From Uloborus plumipes (taxonomy: Eukaryota > Arthropoda > Arachnida > Araneae > Uloboridae): a stretch of 64,000 nucleotides of DNA. Position 1 is the first letter of the stretch. The number at the start of each line of letters is the position of its first letter. The stretch covers positions 1 to 64,000 of the forward strand of contig JAXGGA010003027.1 of NCBI GenBank assembly GCA_038373865.1. Direction: 5' to 3'. Below the pieces are notes generated by a model. The model worked only from the letters and a program-made list of their open reading frames with translations, searched no databases and was not told the origin of the DNA. Below are positions 54,776 to 64,000 of the stretch, one piece after another. A program made the translations under genes and the position numbers.

Positions 54776-55240
54776 TCGTTTTTTTTAGAGCTCCTTTAGA
54801 AGACAGGCTGACTTGTCCGACATTTTGGTTCCAAGACATTCTTGGATCCAGCCTTGTTACAGGTATTTGAAACACATTAATATTATACCTGGTTGCTCTG
54901 GCGTAAAATAACTTATGATTAGTTGGATAAAGCACCATATTAGGTAAATTTAAAAAGATAACTTGTTTCTCGAATTTAAAAACAGTTTGTTGGGAAATGT
55001 TTCATGAAATTTGGTCTATTTTCATATTCTCCTTGTTTTAAGCCTGAGTTTAAGAAATGTTTTTATCATATAGACAAAAATAGTCAAATATCATCTATGC
55101 AGCTACAATTAAGGCTTAGCTTCCACTTTTCTTCAATGCGACTTGAGTACAGATACCAGTGGTTCCACGCCCACCGTTTTGGAACCAAAATGTCGGATAA
55201 GTCAGCTCCCCTCTAATAGGAGCTTTGCGTTTTTTGCAGT
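54775..55240. repeat. inverted pair with TCCGACATTTTGGTTCC arms
   Basis: GCTGACTTGTCCGACATTTTG at 54808 faces CAAAATGTCGGATAAGTCAGC at 55184; outside these, GAGCTCCTTT pairs with AGGAGCTTTG. Arms are about 55 bp. It is a TIR element of the same family as 50435-50880. The two frames in it (54729-54938 minus, 55004-55216 plus) mirror each other because of the inverted arms. Confidence 0.6.
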
Positions 55241-55358
55241 GCTTTTCAGTTTTTAGCCGAATTATTTTTATTTTTCTTGCTTTGAAAACGGTCAAAATTT
55301 AAAGCTATCTGATTTCAGAGTATGTAATGTGCAGATAATCTTTAAATTTCCAAATTTA

Positions 55359-55489
55359 GGGCCCTGCTCCACATCAGCGTAAAACGCGACCGAAACCGAA
55401 GGCAGAATCCGAAAATCCTGGTACTTTCTATAGGAACACTATGTAATCCATTTTACGTTTCTGCTTTACGTCAATGTGGAGCAGGGCCC
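55359..55489. mobile_element. PIF/Harbinger-type MITE, 131 bp
   Basis: GGGCCCTGCTCCACAT and ATGTGGAGCAGGGCCC are perfect inverted ends; TTA flanks both sides (55356-55358, 55490-55492), the target duplication of PIF/Harbinger elements. Non-coding. Confidence 0.8.
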
Positions 55490-55492
55490 TTA

Positions 55493-56343
55493 GTGTTTTT
55501 GTGTTGAAACATAAAAGCTACCAACTCGAGTATCTTTTAAACAAACACTTAACAATTACAAAACGACGTAATGGAGTCAAACAAAGTGAAAATACAAGTA
55601 TTATTATTTTTTTAGTTTCATTTAATAAAGCAAAGTACGAAAACCCGGTTCTCGTGGAAAACATTTTTAGGACACTCCCTAATTTTCCATTTATGGCTTA
55701 GTTATCTTTATAAAATGAAGCTTCCATCTGAAGGTATCTATTACATTCCAACATATAATTAGAATTCAGTAATTACATCGAAGGTATTGTTCCAAACGAC
55801 GTGAAGGGGGGGGAGCACCGAACTAATCGTGATCACGTGCATGCCGAAGTCGAAGTTTAGCAAACGGAAAAATGCGTTGATGTCTCCTTTCTAGATTTCA
55901 AACGCACTTGAAAGCAATTAAAGTTGATAATTACTATTGAAGTCCCTAATTACAGATAAATTCTGTGATCCAAGATTTAATTGTTTGTTTGTCGAAGACT
56001 AAGAGATAACTTTTAATTATCAAACATTGCTTAGGAGTAGAGACGTAGTGTATTATTAGAGTTTTTTTTTGTGAAGATTTCATTTATAGAAGAAGCGATG
56101 ATTCTACTTATGTTTTCTTTGAGGCAAAATTGTATGAGTAGTTTAAATATATCAGAGTTTGTGTACCTTTTCCCTATGTTTCTTTTTTTCAACTGACCTT
56201 CTGTATTTTATAAACAGTTTTATTTTATAAAATGAACAGGGAATGATAATGATGCTTTATACGTATATAATAACATTAATTTGACATGTTATTTAAATGC
56301 AACAATTTTGTATTCAGTTAAAATAGACATTTTTAATGCCAAG
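55493..56343. other. no gene seen
   Basis: AT-rich. CGTGATCACGTGCATG with a G-run upstream near 55810-55845 is the only GC-rich patch. Confidence 0.45.
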
Positions 56344-56345
56344 TA

Positions 56346-56498
56346 CTGTAGGCCACGCTTAACGATATGTCGTTCAAGAAATATATTCGCTTAAACGGGT
56401 ATTCGATAAGCGGTGACTTTAAATTAGTTATGCATCGTTCGAGTATTTATCGTATAAGCGGGTATTCGTTATCGTTACCGATTAAGCGGGGACAACAG
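56346..56498. mobile_element. Tigger-like MITE, 153 bp
   Basis: CTGTAGGCCACGCTTAA and TTAAGCGGGGACAACAG are degenerate inverted ends flanked by TA. The interior repeats ATTCG...TAAGCGG words. The frame at 56367-56594 is incidental. Confidence 0.55.
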
Positions 56499-57494
56499 TA
56501 TATAGCCTTTTCTTTTGAAGGCAAAGAAAACCTATTTTTCATACAGCATAAAATTGATTCTTGCATGAATAATTTATCTCGCTCTCAAGCATGAAACAAT
56601 TTACTTTAATGAAACACAAATGCATATATATATTTCCTAAAACTCATTTCGTTTGAGAAAAGAAAATCTTTAAAACTGATGTCGTATTAGTAACTCCTAT
56701 GCTTATCAATTAAATGTGTTATTTTATAAGCAATAAGATACATCTGGTTGCTATAGTATTACAAGACGCATAATTTTCAAACAGTGTTGTTTTCTCGATA
56801 AAACAAATCTTTCTAAATATTCCGTATTGTATATTCGTAAAAATAAATAAATAAATTGCAAAAACGTGGATCGTAACACTGCACAAAAATTATTTTCTTT
56901 GCAATTCTTTCTTTTTTTTCTATGCATTGATGCATTTTCTTGCAAATATTAATGAGTCAGATCTCACAGCAAAATCCTTAAAACTCCATTACAGACACTC
57001 GTTTTCCTTCAATATTGTCTCTTTAAATGTGGCATGAAAGCCATTAACATCACTCGCAAAAACACTTTTGGTAACTTGAAAAATCGCGAGCGATTCAAAT
57101 TGCTTTATGATCCCATTTAGTTAATTGAAAATTGTTGAAAAAGGTCTTATCATTGCCTGAAAATATAAATTACACTTCAAACGCTGCCGTTTGTGGTTTT
57201 TGCTACGCGTGCCTTTTTTTATTTATGTCGTCGAATACATTAAGAAATTATTTGCCTGCAGAGATAATGGTGCTAGAAACATTCAAACTATTATATTTAA
57301 TGTGAACTTCATACGTTTTCTACTATTTTAATAATCTACAGAATAATGCTTCAGTTTGTGAAATACATTCTTGTTTATCTTAAAAATTAATGGCAAGCAG
57401 AAATCGTGTACTAATATTCGTAATTAGAGATTCAGTTTCAAATGACTTGGTAAATATGTATACAATTATGCAGTTCACACAGAACGTACATGAT
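56499..57494. other. no gene seen
   Basis: AT-rich unique sequence. Confidence 0.5.
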
Positions 57495-57600
57495 AAAAAA
57501 TAAATGTTGTTTTTACAGTATTATAAAATTAATTTTATAGTAATAAACTGTAAAAATTTCTTATTTTACCGTAATAAACTGCAAAACTACTAATTTAACA
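57495..57600. repeat. ACTGTAAAA-type repeat, short copy
   Basis: TTTTTACAGTATTATAAAAT, AATAAACTGTAAAAATTTC and ACCGTAATAAACTGC match the 5' part of 53855-54103. Confidence 0.55.
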
Positions 57601-57603
57601 TGA

Positions 57604-57800
57604 CGTTTGCCTATGAAAAACGATCTAGATAAAACGTCACAGCCTACTTGGAGAATAAGAGGAGATCACTGACTGCTTGTGAGCTCTTATTGGCTCCACC
57701 CGTAGTGACGTCATGCCAAGTTAAGTTGATGATAATGTAATTCACTTCCAGTAGCGATTGCAATTCGAAGCGATCGCAGTGCTGTTTCACTTGAATCCCT
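57604..57800. promoter_or_regulatory. GC-richer island with CCAAT and CRE-like sites
   Basis: CTTATTGGCTCCACCCG (inverted CCAAT plus CACCC) is followed by GTGACGTCATG (perfect CRE core) and, about 60 bases on, by GCGATTGCAATTCGAAGCGATCGC. It reads like a compact promoter, but I find no exon attached to it, and a repeat begins at 57804. It could equally be transposon-borne. Confidence 0.25.
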
Positions 57801-57803
57801 GCC

Positions 57804-57949
57804 TAAAACAACCAAGTAGTTAAAATAGGTTACTACAAGTGCATGGATTTTTTTTTGAAGTGGACAGTGAATGTCCATTTACTTATTATTTTATTTAAAT
57901 ATATTACTAAGAATACTTTTGGTCACTATCGTTAGATCTGTTTATTTAT
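57804..57949 (+). repeat. dispersed repeat shared with 39618-39786
   Basis: Near-identical to 39618-39786 with a shorter T-run and the same TGGACAgtgaaTGTCCA hairpin. The 82-codon frame overlapping it (57871-58119) is not supported as a gene. Confidence 0.75.
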
Positions 57950-59810
57950 CATTGCCTTTGCAACAATGTCACCAAGTAGAGATATTAAGACAGGTAGAAT
58001 TTATCCTTAGAAGGCGAAAGAGTTTTTTTTTTTTCATCTTCACTTTAGGAACCCCCTTTGGGTGGAGAATGATGCCACCGCTTAGAAGGAGTAAAGTTAC
58101 TCACATCTTTTTACAGTGAACTTAGTTAACCTCATCGCATGCAGTAAGCACCAAACAATTTTTACTTCGATTTTTTTTAATACGGATTGCATTTTATGCA
58201 ATATAGTAGGTTCCCAGAAATAACTGATGTCAAAATTAATGTGTTTCATCCTTAGGATAAGTATCAATATTATTTCAATAATTTTATTCCAATGCACACC
58301 AAACTTTTCACAAACTTAAAGTATAAATATCACTGTACCACTCTTATAAGTACAAGTTTTCCCTCTGGTGACTCTTAAAATTGAAAGGACACTTTTATTC
58401 TAAGTGATAAAAAATACTCGCTGAAATCTAGTTACAAAAAACAAATAATTAACTTCAACTAACACTGACATGCTTATTTTTAAATCATGTTTGCAAAATG
58501 CCAAAATTGGAATTACTTATTTTAAAACTGTCGAATCAACTATAAGGCTTAGCTTAATCCTTGTTTAAAGAAAGCCATTTCTTAACAATAGCAACAGAAC
58601 TGAATGGCAATTGAGAAAATTATTTGATTTTTAAATTTTTTAGTGTTAGCTTCATAAAAACCTAAATTTAAAAAGATTTTTTTTTTGAACATTCGAATGA
58701 AACAATTACGTTTCCTCTCTCAAGGGAATACAGAATTTTTAAGTTCTTTAAAAGATTTAAAGTTTTAAAACTTTATCCCACTTTCGTAAAAACTTCGGTA
58801 AAGAATTATTTCTCTAAGCTATTTCTGGACATATAAATGCGCAGTGAATGCAAAAAAAAAATAAAAATCAAGCTGCATAAAAAAATGCATTGTTTTTTAA
58901 AATCAAAATATTATTTATTCTTAGTTCTCCGAATTGCATAAACTGGCTTAGAAAAAAAAAGTTAAGAGCGTTAGAAAAGACAATAATTTCGGTGATGATA
59001 CTCCAGGGAAATTAGCGAAAGTTCTTGTTTCACTATTAAAGGGAAGCTTAGTCTAGACTAAAAATATGTTTATGTGCTTTTTTACTTGACTCTTTAATTT
59101 AAGTGAAAGAAATAAATTGTTTTCTAAAAGATTGGAAATTCAAATGAATAATATTAAATGACTTTCCTAACGAAATTATAACCCTAATATAGGATTTGAA
59201 GGTGACATTTTTCTGCTTACTTTGACCCAGGAAATCAGCTGTGTTTTTTAAAGTGTGAAAGAAATATGTGCTGGTATTATTACTATTTAATTATTTATTT
59301 ATTTATTTTATTTATTTATTAATTATTTTTTTCTTTTGGAAAAAACTTACATTTTAATTATTTTGTGTTTTTATACATAACAAGTTATATGTTCTGTAAC
59401 CTGAATCAGTACTATGGATTCAGCTCTTTTTTTTTATTTTCTTTCTTTCTTTCGTTCTTTCTTTCTTTTTTTTTCTTTTCTTTTCTTTTTGTGTTTGTGT
59501 GAGAGAGAGAGAGAAATTATCTACATTGCACGTGATGGTAAAAATCAGAGACTAAATATATTTCAATAATTTTATGCTTTGAATGTCATGCTATTAATTT
59601 ATCTAAATACTCAAATTGCATTTTATTTCATTTATTTATTTAGTTATTATTAAAAAGTTATTAATGTATAATGTTGTTGAATGCATAACTTGTGTAATTT
59701 GAATATTATTATGTATATATTTAAATTGTGTCGTTGTGCTGCAAAACATTTACATTGAATTCCAAATTTTGCTTACAAATATTTGCTTTTGGATTCAAAT
59801 TACAGTGAAC
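57950..59810. other. no gene seen; (TTTA)n and (TTTC)n microsatellites
   Basis: (TTTA)n at about 59285-59320 and a (TTTC)n/(GA)n block at about 59440-59515. CATCTTCACTTTAG at 58035-58048, then 42 open bases and GTAAAG, is a minimal exon-like arrangement without further support. Confidence 0.4.
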
Positions 59811-59812
59811 TC

Positions 59813-60364
59813 TCACTTATGCGCCGTTCCAAATTACCAACAGAAAAAGGCGCATAAGTGAGAGATACGTATAAGTGAACAAACCTATTTGAAGGACTTA
59901 AGCGCAACATAGGTTCTAATGAGAGAATGAATGAGAATGTTTCTTTTTTCAAAGGGATATATTACTACGGTTTGGCAGTTACTGTAGCGTAACTACAATG
60001 ACTAAGAGAAAACAAAAATTGTAGCATACGTAATTAAGAACTGTTCCCTTTAAAACGATCCATATTAGGTAATTGTCCCTCTCTGAACTCTAGTTCATGC
60101 GGAAAAAATATCTTCCGTGAGCAAAAAAAGGCGAAAGATTAAAGAGGAAAGTGAAGAAAAATGCTTGTTTTTTAAAGAAAATGAAGTATTTTTTTAACAT
60201 TTTAAGGATAATTCGGCGCATAAGTGAAATATTTATCTTTAGAGCGACGCATAAACGAATGATACTATCATTATTTTGCTTTGGAATGTGCTGGGACCAT
60301 TTAAAATCGTCGTATAAGTAAAAAAGGCGCATAAATGAGGCGGCGTATAAGTGAGAGTTCATTG
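59813..60364 (-). mobile_element. Tigger/pogo-like MITE, uninterrupted copy, 552 bp
   Basis: CAGTGAACTCTCACTTATGC and ATAAGTGAGAGTTCATTG are inverted ends, flanked by TA. It is the reverse-oriented counterpart of 13170-13901 without the nested insertion. The 90-codon minus frame inside (60090-60362) has no transposase motif. Confidence 0.8.
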
Positions 60365-60366
60365 TA

Positions 60367-61723
60367 CATTGTTAACTTACTATTTACAGCTCCGACTATT
60401 TTGTGAAAAATCCGCATTTTACTCAAAATTAGATTGCGGTACATGAACTAAGGCGAGCTACTTAAATATATATTTGGGCCTATGCTGAACAAAAGAAAAA
60501 AGGTCAATCAAGAAATTGCTGTTAAAGGAGACTTTCATGATATGAAAAAAAAAAAAAGATTTTGCCTTAGTTTTAACTTGCAGAAGAAATTAGTAGATGT
60601 GTTTAATTCTATTAAGTGTTATTATTCGTTTTTCAAATGCTTTATTTTTGTTTACACCAACGTTTTTTTTTTTCTATTTAATTGCATTGTACTGACGTAT
60701 TTTCTTTCCTTTTTTAGACTTTTGTTTGTGAATTCAAATATTAAAGAAAGCTAAGAAACTGTAAACTGAGTACATTATGGACAAAAAGAAGGTTAACTTT
60801 GGAATGAGTTCAAGTCATGTTGGAATTGAAAAGAGCGAAGTTTTGGATTGATGTAACGCTACTCATCGTTGTCGATAATGAAAATCGTGCCCTTATCCTT
60901 ATTTTAATTGAATTGTTTAAGCCTTAGCCGATTGGAAGACAACTTTTCAAGCCATACTATAACCCGTCAATAATATGCAGTTCTACAAAGTGGATGGATT
61001 TTGAAAATTGAATAATTGGCTCAATCGCCAATATTATAGATAAATTTTATGAACAATCTGGTAATTTTTACTGTGACGTATTCAGCGTTTTTCTATTTCT
61101 GGCTTCCAAATTTTACCATCTTATGAATATATTCAATTTTATAGCTTTTTTATTACTTTATTATTATTGGCGAGATGGGAAAAAATTGGAAAACTTAAAT
61201 GAGAAAAAAATATCCAGTGATTAAAATCTTTCTATAACTATCATAGTAACAAGCACAACAACTTAACAATCACAGTTAAGTACCATTCATCAAATATTCA
61301 GAACTGTGAATGCAAGTAAGAAGCGAAGTTCTTAAGTAAAATTAATTTTTAAAAAGTAATTAACGATTTTTTTTTTCTTTTTTTTTAAAGGTCGGCGAGC
61401 ATCCTAAATATTTCTCTTCTATATTTATTACACCTTTCTAAAATCTAAAATAAATATTCTATCTAACATGAATAACACATTTTGATTATTTATTCGTTGA
61501 GGGGAAAAGTTTTAGTTTTTTTTTAACAAAAAAATCCCTTTATTTCAGCAAATACCGACAGTTTCTTTAACACTTAAGTGTATTCACTTTTTCACATTTT
61601 TAAAAATCGTTTGTTTCTATCTCTTCATTAGATATCACAGAAGAATATGATACTGCAAAATTGGAAACAATTCAATAAAAATATGTTTTGCAGCTTAATT
61701 TTCGAAATTTCCCCCGAAAAACA
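60367..61723. other. no gene seen
   Basis: AT-rich; the frame at 60482-60754 is Phe/Lys-rich low complexity and I do not accept it as a gene. Confidence 0.45.
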
Positions 61724-61731
61724 GGGATGTC

Positions 61732-61896
61732 ATTTCAAGTTTTTCCAGGGGGGGGGGGGCAAAGGGTACGAACATAATGCAATTTCATCGGAAAACAGCA
61801 AAAACCACGCCCCTTTATATGTAAATACATTGACTTCTCAAAGCCAGGGGGGCAGTTGACTCCATTGCCCCCCCCCCCCCCCAAATGACGGGCCTG
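61732..61896. mobile_element. hAT-type MITE, CAGGCCCGTCATT family, copy 2
   Basis: CAGGGATGTCATTTCAAG and AAATGACGGGCCTG are inverted ends; flanking octamers CCGAAAAA (61724-61731) and CCCAAAAA (61897-61904) agree at 7 of 8. G- and C-runs near the ends are typical of this family. Two opposed frames run through it and are artefacts. Confidence 0.8.
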
Positions 61897-61904
61897 CCCA
61901 AAAA

Positions 61905-64000
61905 ACTTCATTTTCGTCACCTAACTTCAGGAAATCATTGTTTAAAACTCACATGCATGAACACTAGCTTTTCGAGCGTTATATCAGAGCAATACAATCA
62001 ATAACAAGTTTTGAAAAATTTCAATGGTATAAAATAAATAACTATTTTTGCTAAAGATGTTTGCGTGAATGAAAACTTCAAAAACGTGGTTTTGAGAAAA
62101 TCAAGAAAGAAAAAAATAAATAATAATTAAAAGTAGTGCATTTGCCTTCTTTTAGTTTCTTCTAGTTTTCTAAACAATTCTTCTATTTTTAAAAAAAAAA
62201 TGTTTATTTAAAAAGAATATTGAGACTGTTTATATATCTCAAAATCTCAAAACAGAATTTATAAGAATTATAGTGTTCGCCAACCTTAAGTATTCAATTT
62301 TTATTGTGTAATTTTTGTTACTTTTATTGATCTTGATGTTATTTATTTTACTATTTCCATGTCTTAGTTATTTGTAGAAAATAATCTGAAAAATGTAAAG
62401 ATTCTTTTTTTACTATTGCTTGCTATAAATCTTTGCCAAAGCAATAATTTAGAAAAGAACAAATATTTCGTTTAAAAAAGAAATAGGAAAAAAACATCAC
62501 GTAATATTTTTATGCGTTAACTTAGTCTAAAAAGACTTTAAAATGGATGTAACAATAATATCGTTCAGAATTATAGAGAACGCACTCAATTTCTTTGCAT
62601 TTTTTAAATATGATTGCTTATCTACTATACAAAGTAAAACCATATAAATGTTTTTCGACATAAACAAACGTAGCAAAAGGAAATTCGATTACCTTCCAAA
62701 AGCAACGCATTAAAATATTAAATTACTAGAAGTTTTTGATTATAGCAATAGCATTTATATCTTATTACCCATTTTTAAGATCCTGCTTACCTTACCTTAG
62801 CTTTGATTAAAAATCATTTTCAGAAATGCTTTTGTGCATTACTTGATTGAAATATATGAGATGTAGAAAGAAATTTCGCCATAATACATTTCGAAAAACG
62901 CATGTTCTATAGGTTAAAAATACGAACTGAAGTTTTTCTCTTTCTTTAATACAGCACATTTGACCTTTTGTTTCATCATTATGATTTAAAATTATTTTGT
63001 TTTAGAGAGACACACATAACCCTTTTTCATTGGAAAAGAGACGAGCTAACCTCTTTTGCAATGAAAAAGAAGTTCCTTGTAACTCGGAAAAACGTGAATG
63101 CAATTCTCTGCATGTTGGGAAAATTTAAATAATAATAGCCTATGCTGTTATATTTTCTGCGAGTAATATTTATATTTTTCTTTCAGCAAAACTTAGTTCA
63201 TTTCCAAAACTTCTTCTTAGCTCATTTCTTTTAATAACTTTCAGTAATAAAAGAATATGTTTAAAAATATTTGTATTTTTCTCATTAAATATTATAAGGA
63301 AGCTCAAAAACTTCCCAAATTTTCTTTTACGATGAATGTGACAGGGGTATTTTTTACTACATTTCACAGTTCGGCCGTGTTTCTTGCTCAAAATATCATA
63401 TTCAGTACTTTTTGCTCAATAATGCACAGTACTTAGAGATGTTTCACAAGCGAGACAGATAATTAATTATGTATTCGGAAATTTGAAACTAGAATATAAG
63501 TTTTCAAGAGAGTAATAATGGTGGATGCATGGGAGCTCTTGTTCTGCAACCGTTTTCGATATGACATTTGAAAATTGTTCTTTTAAGTAACGATATAAGC
63601 ACAGTTATTCTGATTAGTTAAACGTCTAAATGTGGAATTTGTTTTAGAAAAGTTATTTGGATATCAACGACGCTTCGTAGAATGTAACCGCTTAGTAGAA
63701 CGAAGTGGGAAGTGATGGTTACTTGGATGACCCTCAAAGTTTATTATCATAAAGATGGCCAATATAGGGCACGAGCAAACTTATTTTAAAAAGCGAAAAG
63801 GACTAACGTTACTTTTTAGTAGTTTTGTTGATTCATGTATATATCTTCGATTCTTAAAGTTCGTTGCTTTTTTTCACGTACCATTCCGTATAAGAACCAA
63901 CGCCTCTTGAATACTAAATATCTAATGCATTTGCCACAATACGGAAGATAATTGTTCCACTTTGAGCGCCACCTTGCGGCAGTTCGATGATACCGTTGTT
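61905..64000. other. no gene seen; decayed hairpin repeat at 62995-63130
   Basis: GCAATGAAAAAGAAGTTCC(TT)GTAACTCGGAAAAACGTG near 63060 follows the right arm of the hairpin repeat at 43834-44010; CCCTTTTTCATTGG at 63021 is its left partner. The remainder is AT-rich without supported features. Confidence 0.45.

Noticed and set aside
58049..58090. 42-nt phase 1-1 exon candidate
   Set aside because: Acceptor is good, but the donor (GGAGTAAAG) is weak and the block is too short and featureless to support.
60482..60754. 90-codon frame rich in Phe and Lys
   Set aside because: Low-complexity translation of poly(A)/poly(T) sequence with no splice or domain support.

Overview
This is a eukaryotic, strongly AT-rich, almost gene-free stretch of genome. 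Layered DNA transposons, Helitrons, tRNA-derived SINEs, (TA)n microsatellites and spliceosomal-type exon signals suggest a large arthropod genome. A chelicerate such as a spider is my best guess, from the style of the repeats only. There is no operon, rRNA gene, CRISPR array or bacterial signal. I find no complete host gene. The only host-gene candidates are a cysteine-rich exon on the + strand (44217-44311, possibly 51249-51338) and a possible terminal exon plus a small exon on the - strand (28820-29028, 33251-33288).

The left end (607-7231) is the most notable object: a 6.6-kb DNA transposon with about 530-bp terminal inverted repeats and a 3-bp GAA target duplication. Its single long reading frame (1537-6012) combines two N-terminal CxxC...HxxC zinc modules, an Academ-like DDE-type transposase core, a FEN1/XPG-like nuclease domain with its acidic residues in place, and a C-terminal cysteine-rich CXC module. 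Three in-frame stop codons, and no frameshift, inactivate this copy.

7-27 kb holds decayed and non-autonomous elements: a minus-strand Helitron (10212-12114), nested Tigger/pogo-like MITEs (13170-13901), a tandem array of about 700-bp units carrying a 449-bp insertion (13955-16080), piggyBac-like and hAT-like remnants, a SINE, a satellite of about 145-bp units (22008-22690), the first of three 1.6-kb TA-flanked elements (24579-26200) and a fold-back pair of small MITEs (26226-26700).

27-43 kb is a dense nest. A Helitron (27370-28387) keeps only the two ends of its Rep-helicase frame. An old repeat (29085-33108) is split by a second copy of the minus-strand Helitron, which itself carries a GC-rich TIR element and ends against an intact Tc1-like transposon with DD36E spacing (31505-32722). 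Two head-to-tail 1.6-kb TIR elements follow (33389-36582), then a hAT remnant with a piggyBac-like element inside (36693-37898), a second intact Tc1-like transposon with an unusual DD32E spacing inside a (TA)n tract (40693-42112), and a small Helitron with a hAT MITE inside it (42125-42714).

43-64 kb is mostly unique AT-rich sequence with scattered short elements: palindromic hairpin repeats, hAT and Harbinger MITEs, a SINE, a 550-bp tandem duplication (53553-54653) and a promoter-like GC island (57604-57800). The two Tc1-like transposases are the only intact, clearly functional-looking coding sequences in the window.
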